64,000 bases of DNA. Origin: a virus. The DNA lies in the IMG/VR virus record IMGVR_UViG_3300025872_000041, positions 50,559 to 114,558 of that record; one strand, given 5' to 3'. Positions 40,701-47,907 of the stretch are shown piece by piece. How positions within the stretch are numbered: position 1 is the stretch's first letter; each line of letters begins with the position of its first letter. Under the pieces are notes generated by a model. That model was not told the origin of the DNA. It did not search any database and saw only the letters and a program-made list of their open reading frames with translations. The translations under genes and the position numbers were made by a program.

Positions 40701-43029
40701 GTTTACTAGAGCTGAAAAAATAGTTAATAATAAACCAGAAGATGGTGACTATCATAAATACACCGATGACTTTAAAAAGATCCGGGATAAGTATGAAGAG
40801 TATAGAAACTATAGCTGGAGAAAAAAACGTGGTGTATCAGATGCAGAATATGCAGCTTATAAGAATAAATACTATAACTATTCTGAGTATGTAACTGCAC
40901 AAAAAGAGAAAGATGGTAGTTATTTTGGTGCTACTACAGTTAGAAAAGGATGGTTTGTAAAGCCAGAGTTTAAAGAAGTGCGTGACATTGCTAGTACAGG
41001 TGAAAATATGCTTGATGAAAAGTATATCAAGATTATGAATCCTACTACAGAACTAGAGAGAGCACAGAAAGATTTCTATGATTTTTGGTTACAAGAATTT
41101 GAAAACGGAGCTCTTAAGATGTTACCTCCTTCAGTTAAGAGAGACATGACTGGTAAGTTACCAAGACAAAAACAAAACTTCTTAAATAAATTAAAAGAGA
41201 ATCCTGCAAGCGCTACTACACTTTTAACTAAATCTATATCTACCTGGTTTAAAAGCTTTACAGATGCGGGTTATCAGAAGGTAGTTCTTACAGATGAGGA
41301 GGGTAATGTTATTGAAACACCTCCTATTTTCTTTACAGGTAAGCTTAAAAGTCAGTTCACTATAGATAAGATTAAATCTGAGATAGAAGCATTACAAACT
41401 GAGTTTAGAGATGGTAAAGTATCTACAACTAAGTACAGAGAGAAGTTAAAAGAGTTAGAGCAGCAACTTAAAAGAAATGAAGCAATGCTTAGTAAAGATG
41501 AACTTAACACTGATCTGGTAGATAGTTTAATTAAGTTTAGAGCAATGGCTTCTAACTACCAACACTTAAGTAATGCTGAAGATACAATCTTTGCATTAAA
41601 GAGAGTTGTTGAGAATAGAGAATATGTACAATCTCAAAATGTATTGGTGCGTACATCTACAGGTACAAAGGCTAAAACTGTATCAGGATCAGAGAGTAGA
41701 ACAGCTACTAGATTAAAGAAATGGTTAAAGATGGTTTATTATCAAGAGCAAGAGTTTGATAAAACTACTGCAGATAATATAATAAACAAGATACTTAATG
41801 CAACATCATTATCATATGTAGGATTTAACATCTTTGGTAATATAAATAACTATGCTATGGGTAGAATAAACAACGGTATAGAAACCGGTGGTGGTTTATT
41901 CTATGATAAGAAAGCTATGCTTAGAGCTGTAGGTGTTTACAATAGTGAATATTTACCTGGAACATTTAAAGGTTTAGCTACAAGTAAAGGTTACTATGGT
42001 GAAAAAGATCCTCAATCTAAATATGAAGCATTACTTTATCTATATAGAATGGTAGATAGTGTGGCTCAAAGAGAGGTACAACAGAAAGGTGGTTTAATGG
42101 AATGGGGCTATGTTTTACAAGATGCTGCGGAAACAAACGTACAGAGTAAAGTAGGTATGGCTATTCTTATGTCTAAGCAAATTATAAATGATAAAGGTGA
42201 ATCTCTTTCTATATATGATGCTTATGACTTTGATCCTAATACTGGTAAGTTATCTTTAAAGCCTGGATTTGAGTTATCAGATAATGAACGTTATGATATT
42301 AGAAATAATATTCGTGAAGTAAACAAACAGATTCATGGTAACTATTCTTCTGAAGATAGAGCTGCTTTACAAGATTATAGTATTGGTAAACTTGTATTTC
42401 AGTTTCACAAGTGGGTATATCCAGCATTTAAAGCAAGATTTAAAAGAGAGTACTATGATGAAAACTTAGGTTGGATTGAAGGAAGATACCGGACATTTGC
42501 TAATTTTATGGCACATATTAAATCTGCCAGAGGTGATATCTTTACTAGGATAAGAGATGCAAAAGAAAGTTTAAGAGAAGATCAAGTTAAAAACTTAAAT
42601 CGTATAGCAACTGAGCTCACATTTATCTTATCTTCATTTGCAATTGCTCATATCATATCTTCATTAATTGCAGGTATGGACTTTGATGATGATGATAAAG
42701 AGCTTAAGAGATTATTAAATGCTATGGCTTATCAAGCAGATAGACAGACTTCAGAATTAACAAGTTTTATTAGTCCAACTAATGCCTATATGTTAATGAA
42801 GAGCCCTATTGCATCATCTAAATTATTAGGTGAATTAGGAGAAGCTGTAGGAGATACATTTGCTTTTCCTTATAACTATGCCTTTGATGAAGAAAGTTTG
42901 TATTACAAACAAGGTGCTAGAAAAGGTGAGTTAAAACTTAATAAACAATGGTCAGATGCATTACCTGTTCTTTATACTATTAACAGGTGGCAGTCATATG
43001 ATAATGTTACAGACTTCTATGTAAAATAA
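37741..43029 (+). CDS. Large virion cargo protein with PD-(D/E)XK nuclease-like domain
   Basis: This 1,762-aa protein follows the polymerase gene by 3 bp. At about residues 215-300 is a zincin-like region that has lost its first His (EEMLHPVVDALF, then ELVTQALTRHF). At about 400-620 is a PD-(D/E)XK nuclease-like core: GSLDILII with D523, then YIVDLKVSK with D537 and K539, then a QQQSIQVMGYAKL helix. This is the Cas4/RecB layout. The long C-terminal part is helical, with a hydrophobic segment at about 1624-1645 (LTFILSSFAIAHIISSLIAG). It is probably injected with the polymerase. Nuclease activity on host or phage DNA is inference. A terminator follows the stop directly. Confidence 0.7.
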   Translation: MACHNRNLPEYKALMGVYNNNLIVDSIIDNYQLKENTDNFPSIAEAEDIVKANQVKFSLKKKQYADAVIGNLRQRRMISSVTIDGKLRYFVTGTIEGMREIDPAVLRNNKQRIINYLNYNRVPAETYDFRTTENSIEFIIKENMFTPVDVIGESENTNNAIDVLEYLSAVLPDVSYEIVTVEEAKKIYDKLPVKPNLNFDKIKSFYYQNTAYIIKSRVTTETAIEEMLHPVVDALFVGRPDIFGKLLIEARQAFPVLTQQIKDSYTGQKGFFEKYRDVELVTQALTRHFKKEYENQPGNSFKSAIREFIEWFAELVNDIYKAITGNELNISAQDLKENVTLTDIAKLLNTKELRFSTGPIASNVQATVKLSIDKNDPEYIRKEASKKAAKNRAVNNLQRDIVDVLYNTPMFLDEETHTYTNLETGEEYKSMTSAIKGGLNDPDNLYEMNRLFGKDFDKILQDIIDGKTFDEALESVTVLDPALAEDAYDSLSAYVATLTLDGSVILPQVILADDQSKIAGSLDILIIKPDGSLYIVDLKVSKTSIKDPGYYEIAYPTNEGSLLQGQRLTTKQQQSIQVMGYAKLANINGFPVSGVSTYHYNLDIEGKGKDQKVKSFRVEGVVQHNETENLTYVDRIIPTDPFKNTLNDLKIKNGYNVTNDPNFISPEDEKSEVGLTDEQYTNVALFMKDVVSQLVKRNDALQSIIDSSKQIKPKKQTVDKINSLIAILSTEINSGKADIALGRFLNSSKEELENFIKYASNPKSVSKEDYISVVLMFSKFMETYRGIRNLSLSNVVNPGQREIAIAVTDLLNIADSTIDQAIENFTINFIRTNSTRNFTEEDLKNIIKETTDISMADAQLGDLATSTDTILALIDKVYKREKQKIEDDVQEFSERAITLGNRLASLSGGAPNYDFMLVYDKDGKFTGRYVQKIGYQYYKKFYELRNKLVDNNGNWLEYINIPNLDDAKVEDIKFNQELFLNRQAYSEFTRAEKIVNNKPEDGDYHKYTDDFKKIRDKYEEYRNYSWRKKRGVSDAEYAAYKNKYYNYSEYVTAQKEKDGSYFGATTVRKGWFVKPEFKEVRDIASTGENMLDEKYIKIMNPTTELERAQKDFYDFWLQEFENGALKMLPPSVKRDMTGKLPRQKQNFLNKLKENPASATTLLTKSISTWFKSFTDAGYQKVVLTDEEGNVIETPPIFFTGKLKSQFTIDKIKSEIEALQTEFRDGKVSTTKYREKLKELEQQLKRNEAMLSKDELNTDLVDSLIKFRAMASNYQHLSNAEDTIFALKRVVENREYVQSQNVLVRTSTGTKAKTVSGSESRTATRLKKWLKMVYYQEQEFDKTTADNIINKILNATSLSYVGFNIFGNINNYAMGRINNGIETGGGLFYDKKAMLRAVGVYNSEYLPGTFKGLATSKGYYGEKDPQSKYEALLYLYRMVDSVAQREVQQKGGLMEWGYVLQDAAETNVQSKVGMAILMSKQIINDKGESLSIYDAYDFDPNTGKLSLKPGFELSDNERYDIRNNIREVNKQIHGNYSSEDRAALQDYSIGKLVFQFHKWVYPAFKARFKREYYDENLGWIEGRYRTFANFMAHIKSARGDIFTRIRDAKESLREDQVKNLNRIATELTFILSSFAIAHIISSLIAGMDFDDDDKELKRLLNAMAYQADRQTSELTSFISPTNAYMLMKSPIASSKLLGELGEAVGDTFAFPYNYAFDEESLYYKQGARKGELKLNKQWSDALPVLYTINRWQSYDNVTDFYVK

Positions 43030-43030
43030 T

Positions 43031-43046
43031 GGGGGATTTCTCCCCC
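43031..43046. terminator. GGGGGA/TCCCCC hairpin, likely bidirectional terminator
   Basis: Arms GGGGGA (43031-43036) and TCCCCC (43041-43046) enclose a 4-nt loop. It lies 2 bp after the stop of the 1,762-aa gene and just beyond the stop of the small minus-strand gene, with AT-rich flanks on both sides. Confidence 0.7.
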
Positions 43047-43052
43047 TACATT

Positions 43053-43208
43053 TTACTTGTGAGTAAATAGTATTGATACCGTAACAAAAATTATCCCAAA
43101 AGATAATCTTGTTGCTTCAATCATTTTACCATTATCCTCATAGTTGAGGACATCTACATTTACTCCTAAGAGTACATCTTGTTTTGGAAGGAAGTTTATA
43201 CCTATCAT
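43053..43208 (-). CDS. Small membrane protein on the minus strand
   Basis: A 51-codon frame reads MIGINFLPKQDVLLGV at its start and ends with a hydrophobic helix (LSFGIIFVTVSILF). It fills most of the 286-bp gap between the cargo and lysis genes. It has a TAGATTTG -7 box 12 nt upstream of its ATG and a terminator hairpin right after its TAA. Those three facts support a real gene, although it is short and on the strand opposite to its neighbours. The tail-anchored topology could suit a lysis regulator or antiholin next to the holin gene. That is a guess from position. Confidence 0.5.
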   Translation of the reverse strand: MIGINFLPKQDVLLGVNVDVLNYEDNGKMIEATRLSFGIIFVTVSILFTHK

Positions 43209-43220
43209 ATGTATGTTATT

Positions 43221-43228
43221 CAAATCTA
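43221..43228 (-). promoter_or_regulatory. Minus-strand -7 box TAGATTTG
   Basis: It matches TAnnTTTG on the minus strand, 12 nt before the ATG of the small membrane-protein gene. No TTTG is seen 18-20 bp further upstream. Confidence 0.4.
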
Positions 43229-43258
43229 ATTAATTTTCACTATATTATATATGTAGTA

Positions 43259-43314
43259 CCCTAAAAACCATCTAGGGCTGCATCCCGAATCAACTGCGGT
43301 AAAAAATAATACCG
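43259..43314 (+). promoter_or_regulatory. Two leader hairpins before the holin start codon
   Basis: CCCTA (43259-43263) pairs with TAGGG (43273-43277). CGGTA (43297-43301) pairs with TACCG (43310-43314), ending 1 nt before the ATG at 43316. The second hairpin would cover the initiation site and could control holin translation. Confidence 0.4.
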
Positions 43315-43315
43315 T

Positions 43316-43564
43316 ATGAAACTATTAAACTTTATTGGAGGTCTTTTCAAGGATGAAAAAGGCTCCGTTTCTATGAAGCGCTTGTGTGGCTTAGTCTGCA
43401 CTATTACTCTTTGCGCTACTTTGTATGCTAACTCTTTTACTGAGGCTCACTTTGCACCATCTGTACCATTGGTAGATGCTGTTGCTTTGTTGGCTTTTGG
43501 TTGTTTAGGTTTGACTTCTGTTGAGAAAATCATGAAGAAGCCAGAAGCTAATACTGAAGAGTAA
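43316..43564 (+). CDS. Holin-like two-helix membrane protein
   Basis: This 82-aa protein has two hydrophobic segments, about residues 21-40 (MKRLCGLVCTITLCATLYA) and 52-70 (LVDAVALLAFGCLGLTSVE), joined by a short loop, with a charged tail KKPEANTEE. Size, topology and position directly before a probable endolysin fit a holin, which would make the inner-membrane lesions that start lysis. A hairpin abuts its start codon. Alternatively it could be another small phage membrane protein. The function rests on context. Confidence 0.6.
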   Translation: MKLLNFIGGLFKDEKGSVSMKRLCGLVCTITLCATLYANSFTEAHFAPSVPLVDAVALLAFGCLGLTSVEKIMKKPEANTEE

Positions 43565-43574
43565 TTTACTGTTT

Positions 43575-43595
43575 ACTATAAACTATAAACTATAA
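43575..43595 (+). repeat. Three tandem ACTATAA units
   Basis: A 7-bp unit repeats exactly three times in the leader of the endolysin gene, 6 nt before its ATG. It may affect initiation or be slippage-prone. No known element is recognised. Confidence 0.6.
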
Positions 43596-43601
43596 ACAAT
43601 T

Positions 43602-44189
43602 ATGAGCTATACTAGAGAACAAATTGAAGCTGCTGTAAAAGCAAAAGGTTATAAGTACTTCGAGAATGGAGACTTTAACGTAAACATTATTGGTGTCCGT
43701 AATTCCTCTACTGGTAACAAAGTAACCAATGTATTTGATGATCATTTAACTCTTTCTTATAAAGAGAATGGTGAGTGGAAATTTAAAATTTGGCCTGCTA
43801 CCACTGATCCTGGAACCAAGGGTGTTAAAGAATTTCACAACGCTGCTGGAGTTGCACGTTTAGTGCCTGGTCAATATTCAGGTTCACACCATGTAGGTTT
43901 GCACCAAGGTAAATATGAGGCCCTTAAGCAGAAGGCAAATGTAAAAGTTTACCGTGATGCTAACAAAGACATGACTTATGATGAATCTAAGATACAAGAA
44001 GGGATCTTCGGTATTAACATTCACAAAGCTGGTGCAGATTCTACTTACGTGGAAAACTGGTCTGAGGGTTGCCAAGTGTTCAAGAAGTCTGCGGACTTTG
44101 ATGCATTTATGGCTATCTGTAAGAAAGCTGCTACACTGGGTGGTAACTCTTTTACCTATACTCTTATCGAGTCTAAAGATATTAAATAA
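43602..44189 (+). CDS. Probable endolysin (L,D-transpeptidase/YkuD-like signature)
   Basis: This 195-aa protein matches a family common in Bacteroidota phages. Recognisable parts are VFDDHLTLSY, ATTDPGT, LVPGQYSGSHHVGLHQGKYEAL, VYRDANKDMTYD and FGINIHKAG followed by WSEGCQVF. The His … S-x-G-C spacing is the catalytic signature of the YkuD fold, which acts on peptide cross-links of peptidoglycan. No signal peptide is visible, so it should depend on the holin for release. It lies between the holin-like gene and a secreted peptidase. A different peptidoglycan-hydrolase fold cannot be excluded. Confidence 0.6.
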   Translation: MSYTREQIEAAVKAKGYKYFENGDFNVNIIGVRNSSTGNKVTNVFDDHLTLSYKENGEWKFKIWPATTDPGTKGVKEFHNAAGVARLVPGQYSGSHHVGLHQGKYEALKQKANVKVYRDANKDMTYDESKIQEGIFGINIHKAGADSTYVENWSEGCQVFKKSADFDAFMAICKKAATLGGNSFTYTLIESKDIK

Positions 44190-44192
44190 TCT

Positions 44193-44642
44193 ATGAAGGG
44201 GTTAATTATTAACCTCTTTTTATTCTTAGCCGTCCCTTGTTTTGCTCAAATCAAAATTGACAAAGCTGGGGACGGTTGGGATTTAAAAGTTGATTCAGCA
44301 ATTCAACTAATAAAGAAGGTAGACATAGATAAGTATAAGATGCTTGATACAAATTGTACTCAGGTATCTTTTATGATAAGTCCCTATTCTTCTTGCCAAC
44401 TAGAGAATGGTAAAGGTCATATCTACATAGCTGTAGATGATATTAAACTAAACTCTATAAATAATATTGCTGTAGTTCTAGTACATGAAAGCCTACATCT
44501 TTATATAGCAAAAAAAGGTATAGAGATGATTCCTGAAAAGGAGGAGACATTTTGTTACATGTATGAATTGAGCTTTATAAAAAACTTAGAAAATCCAGAG
44601 CCTTGGCTCACAGAACACGCTATTAACAACATAAAAAAATGA
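44193..44642 (+). CDS. Exported zincin metallopeptidase-like protein
   Basis: This 149-aa protein has a clean signal peptide (MKGLIINLFLFLAVPCFA, cleavage before Q19) and a zincin motif HESLH at 98-102. A Glu-rich helix follows (EKEETFCYMYEL, about 115-126) that can supply the third zinc ligand. Two Cys residues (in NCTQ and SSCQ) could pair in the periplasm. It follows the endolysin by 3 bp and overlaps the next exported gene by 4 bp (ATGA). It could be a periplasmic peptidase helping lysis or processing the exported proteins downstream. Which of these is not visible. Confidence 0.65.
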   Translation: MKGLIINLFLFLAVPCFAQIKIDKAGDGWDLKVDSAIQLIKKVDIDKYKMLDTNCTQVSFMISPYSSCQLENGKGHIYIAVDDIKLNSINNIAVVLVHESLHLYIAKKGIEMIPEKEETFCYMYELSFIKNLENPEPWLTEHAINNIKK

Positions 44643-46531
44643 AAAAATTTATCTCTTCACTTGTAACTACTTTGTTTGCAACCGTAATGTTTGCGCAAAG
44701 TTCTAGCACATCTCCAGGTACAGGCCACTGGGTTGTGATTGATTCTGGCTACCAAGTTGCTACTACTACTGTAGGACAGACAGTAGCACCTTTACATTTT
44801 TACAATACCTCTACTTCTGAGAAGATCACCGGTATGCAGTTCCGTGTATTCTACGATAACACTGCATTTACTGCTGTAGTTCCTTCTTTAAAGATCTCTA
44901 GTACAGATCAGTATCTTCAGTACGTAGATAGTAATGCACAAGGATTCTTGACTGTAACTTTAGCTTACACTGGATCTAATGCTACTTTTAACTACTCTAA
45001 TGGAGCTACATTTGATTTAACCTTCACACACGCAGGAAGTGCAGTATGGAACAACTTAGATTCTATTAAGACTTTGAAAGTTGCGGGTGTTAAATCATTT
45101 GCAAACAAAGCTGCTACTAACTGGGGTAACGATACTACATTAGTAGTTTACTCTTACGGTGGTCGCTTCAACCAAAAAGTATTACGCTTTGCTGCTAAGT
45201 TTAAGAACGTAACAGGTTCTGATGCTAAGAACTTGTGGGTGTCTTTAGAAAAGAAATCTCCTAGCGGATCTTGGACTCAAGTAGAAGCTAAAGCAACTAA
45301 CTCTACTGGTGTTGTAGTATTCCGTAAATTCTTAGATACTACTTACTGGGATGTACGTATGGTAGTCAAAGGAGATACAATGACTCCTGGTAACGTATTC
45401 TCTACTGCAGATGCACAGAAGATTAACCAATCTATCTTAGCACAATACACTCCTTCAGGATTTGATTACTACACAATGGATGTAAACAACACTGATGGAT
45501 CTATTACTATTGCTGATGTATACTCTGTATACGGACGTTTAGCAGGTAGATTCTCTGCTTGGCCTAATGCTAAGAAAGATGTAATGTTCTTTACTGTTGC
45601 TGAATACAATGCTATCAATGGAGCTGCTTCTAACTTGACTGGTACCTACGCTACTGTAAACAACTTCAACTACTCTATTGATGGTAAAGATTCTATCACT
45701 TACTACGTAGCTGTTAAAGGAGATGCCAACTCTACCGGCTTTAAGATGGCTCGTTTGACTCCTATCAAGATTACAAACCCTGCTAATGCTAAGCGTTATA
45801 TTATTGATGAGACTGTAGCTTATGACTTCCCTGCAGAAACTATTGAAATCAATATGCCTAAAGTAACTGTAGATGAAGGTAACTTAGTTAACGTTCCTGT
45901 TAAAGTTCTTACAGATGGTAAGCAGTTAGGAGCTCTTCAGTTAGACTTGCGTTATGACACTGCTTACTTAGAGTTTAAGAAAGTAGAAAACACCGAAAAG
46001 ATGATGAAGTGGACTTCTTACTTAAACCCTTCTAATGGTACAGTATCTTGGGGAGCAGCTGACTTAACTAACGAGAACTTCTTAAATGATGGAGAGCAAG
46101 TATTCACTCTTCAGTTTATTGCTAAGAAACCACAAGACTCTTGGGCTACTGCAGCTTTATGGACTGGTGCTAAATACGTAGGAGATGTAAAGTCTAAAGA
46201 CATGAACATTACCCCGGCTATGGGTATTGTAGAGGTACGTAGAATTAACAAAGGAGTTGTCTCTTTAAATGACCTTAACTCTGTAATTGTATTCCCTAAT
46301 CCTACAGATGGTGCAGTACAGATCCAATTCCAGATTAAACAAGATGCTGACGTAGATGTAGCTATCTCTGATGAGGTAGGAAGACGTATACAGACCATTC
46401 TAAACGAGAAGATGCCTGCAGGTAAATACAAGTATACTGCTAACTTAGATCGTCTTTCTGATGGTGTATATGTACTTACTGTAGTTACAGAGCACGAAGT
46501 ATTACATTCTAAAATTATTGTAAACAAATGA
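44639..46531 (+). CDS. Exported cohesin/dockerin-like protein with T9SS type A sorting domain
   Basis: This 630-aa protein has a signal peptide (MKKFISSLVTTLFATVMFAQ), a cohesin-like domain (about 25-150), a CnaB-like sandwich (about 180-250), a dockerin-like loop (DVNNTDGSITIAD, 281-293), a second cohesin-like domain (about 398-535) and a C-terminal domain from about 548. That last domain has FPNP (552-555), DEVGRRI, and LSDGVYVL, the pattern of the type A T9SS sorting domain (Por_Secre_tail). The host T9SS would carry such a protein over the outer membrane and anchor or release it. The ATGA overlaps on both sides place it firmly in the phage operon. Finding this host-type secretion signal in a phage is unusual. 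Confidence 0.8.
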   Translation: MKKFISSLVTTLFATVMFAQSSSTSPGTGHWVVIDSGYQVATTTVGQTVAPLHFYNTSTSEKITGMQFRVFYDNTAFTAVVPSLKISSTDQYLQYVDSNAQGFLTVTLAYTGSNATFNYSNGATFDLTFTHAGSAVWNNLDSIKTLKVAGVKSFANKAATNWGNDTTLVVYSYGGRFNQKVLRFAAKFKNVTGSDAKNLWVSLEKKSPSGSWTQVEAKATNSTGVVVFRKFLDTTYWDVRMVVKGDTMTPGNVFSTADAQKINQSILAQYTPSGFDYYTMDVNNTDGSITIADVYSVYGRLAGRFSAWPNAKKDVMFFTVAEYNAINGAASNLTGTYATVNNFNYSIDGKDSITYYVAVKGDANSTGFKMARLTPIKITNPANAKRYIIDETVAYDFPAETIEINMPKVTVDEGNLVNVPVKVLTDGKQLGALQLDLRYDTAYLEFKKVENTEKMMKWTSYLNPSNGTVSWGAADLTNENFLNDGEQVFTLQFIAKKPQDSWATAALWTGAKYVGDVKSKDMNITPAMGIVEVRRINKGVVSLNDLNSVIVFPNPTDGAVQIQFQIKQDADVDVAISDEVGRRIQTILNEKMPAGKYKYTANLDRLSDGVYVLTVVTEHEVLHSKIIVNK

Positions 46532-46878
46532 ACATTAAAAAAGCACTTGGTCTTAACCAAGCAGAACCCGTAGTAGTAGATCCTAAGAACAGGTTCTATT
46601 ATATGCTACAACAAATGCAAGCAAACCGTTGGAAGATTACAGCTATTGTATTAGGTTTGTTCTTCTTTATTATCCTTGGTATTAACTCTGCAGTATTCTT
46701 TGGAATAGAAATCCAAGAGAACTGGAAAGAGATGTTACTAATTCTTTTTGGTGCATTTGTAGGTAACTTAAATAAAGTAGTAGACTACTGGTTTAACTCA
46801 GAAGACCGTGACAAGATGCTAATACAAAAGGTGGATGAAGAAGACGGAGAATCATTATCTAACCCAAATAACTCTTAA
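46528..46878 (+). CDS. Two-helix membrane protein (holin-like or anchor)
   Basis: This 116-aa protein has membrane segments at about residues 35-58 (WKITAIVLGLFFFIILGINSAV) and 67-84 (MLLILFGAFVGNLNKVV), with charged ends. The C-terminal tail is acidic and probably disordered. It begins in the ATGA overlap with the T9SS-targeted protein gene. The topology resembles a second holin or a membrane anchor for the neighbouring disordered protein. No family is recognised with certainty. Confidence 0.55.
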   Translation: MNIKKALGLNQAEPVVVDPKNRFYYMLQQMQANRWKITAIVLGLFFFIILGINSAVFFGIEIQENWKEMLLILFGAFVGNLNKVVDYWFNSEDRDKMLIQKVDEEDGESLSNPNNS

Positions 46879-46882
46879 TATT

Positions 46883-47215
46883 ATGTCTGAAGAACAACAA
46901 GAAGAAAGCGTAATGTCTGCTACTAAGAAAGCAGTCATTGGCGCAGTCACCACTGCAGTAACTGCAGGAGGTGCATGGTTTATGACCCACTTAGGTGGCG
47001 GAGAAGAGCCTAAAGAAGAAGCTAAAACAGAACAAGCTGCATCCGGTGCACCTGTTGTGATTAACTTACAGAACAACAACACTAACCAACAGAAGCAATC
47101 TAATGGTGGAGGTACTAACACAGTTATTAAAGAACGTGTTATTGAGAAACAAGCTCCTGCACCAGCCGCTGCTCCTGCTGCTAAGCCTGAACCTAAAGAA
47201 GAAGATCCATGGTAA
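46883..47215 (+). CDS. Single-pass membrane protein with disordered periplasmic-type tail
   Basis: This 110-aa protein has one membrane segment at about residues 16-36 (AVIGAVTTAVTAGGAWFMTH), then a disordered Glu/Lys/Gln/Ala/Pro-rich tail (NNNTNQQKQ, APAPAAAPAAKPEPK). I chose the ATG at 46883, 4 bp after the preceding stop, rather than an upstream start at 46835 that would overlap the previous gene by 44 bp. An Ala/Pro-rich extended tail could span the periplasm, as in inner-membrane spanins or TonB-like proteins. That is inference. Confidence 0.6.
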   Translation: MSEEQQEESVMSATKKAVIGAVTTAVTAGGAWFMTHLGGGEEPKEEAKTEQAASGAPVVINLQNNNTNQQKQSNGGGTNTVIKERVIEKQAPAPAAAPAAKPEPKEEDPW

Positions 47216-47907
47216 AAAAGTGGTTCAATAAGTTTATGACTTTAGTAGTCATGACTCTTGCTGGTTGTGGTTCAATGAAAACAACAACTGATGGAGAAGC
47301 TGTAGAGAGCAAAGATATCTCTACAGTTTCTTCTTATACTGATTCTATTAAGAAAACAGTGCAAGTAGTTAGTGTAGATATGACAAAAGTTCTTTCTTTG
47401 TATCCTGCTTTACAGGAAAAGAATGTAGGACTTGGTTTTGCTGAGTCAGTACTAGATTATTTGGATGAAACAAACAGATTTATATTTACAGAAGAAAAGT
47501 CAGAGATCAAAGAAAGAATGGTTACTCAATTCAAAGCCTCTAAAAAAGGTGTATTTGATGAGCCAATTGATGGAAAAGGTAAGATTAAACCTGCTCACTA
47601 CTTTGTTTATGTTACTGTGGCTGATTTTGCTGTTGATGAAGACGAGCAAGTTGATGGTCTTAAGTCAAAAGTTGTGGTTACTACCTTCATTCGTTTACAG
47701 GTCCGCTTTGTGGATGCTAAAACAGGTCAGATCTATATTGGTTCTGGTGAAGGTGAATCAACAAAGACTGGTGAATCATTCTTGAAGTCTCTGGATGATA
47801 TGAAATTCTCTCAAAGTACTGTAGGTAAAGCTACCCGTAAGTCTCTTGAAACTGCTTGCACTAATGTGATCCAAAATCTCATTAAGTCAGGTGTATTTAA
47901 AAACTAA
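47209..47907 (+). CDS. CsgG-like outer-membrane lipoprotein
   Basis: This 232-aa protein has a lipoprotein signal with lipobox LAGC (residues 17-20, lipidated C20). The mature part follows the CsgG plan: an NRFIFTEEKSEI segment, YFVYVTVADFAVDED, an alternating TTFIRLQVRFVDAKTGQIYIG strand pair, then a helical end with KATRKSLETACTNVIQNLI. CsgG-family proteins form secretion channels or act as periplasmic lipoprotein partners. The start ATG lies inside the last codons of the previous gene (7-nt overlap). The next gene, also exported, starts inside its end. A phage-encoded pore or plug for exported proteins is possible. The family call is by eye. Confidence 0.6.
   Translation: MVKKWFNKFMTLVVMTLAGCGSMKTTTDGEAVESKDISTVSSYTDSIKKTVQVVSVDMTKVLSLYPALQEKNVGLGFAESVLDYLDETNRFIFTEEKSEIKERMVTQFKASKKGVFDEPIDGKGKIKPAHYFVYVTVADFAVDEDEQVDGLKSKVVVTTFIRLQVRFVDAKTGQIYIGSGEGESTKTGESFLKSLDDMKFSQSTVGKATRKSLETACTNVIQNLIKSGVFKN

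Noticed and set aside
43575-43595. CRISPR or satellite array
   Set aside because: There are only three 7-bp units with no spacers. It is a short tandem repeat in a leader.
46111-46560. Minus-strand frame of 149 codons under the T9SS-domain gene
   Set aside because: It mirrors a strongly supported plus-strand gene, and its product has no recognisable domain.
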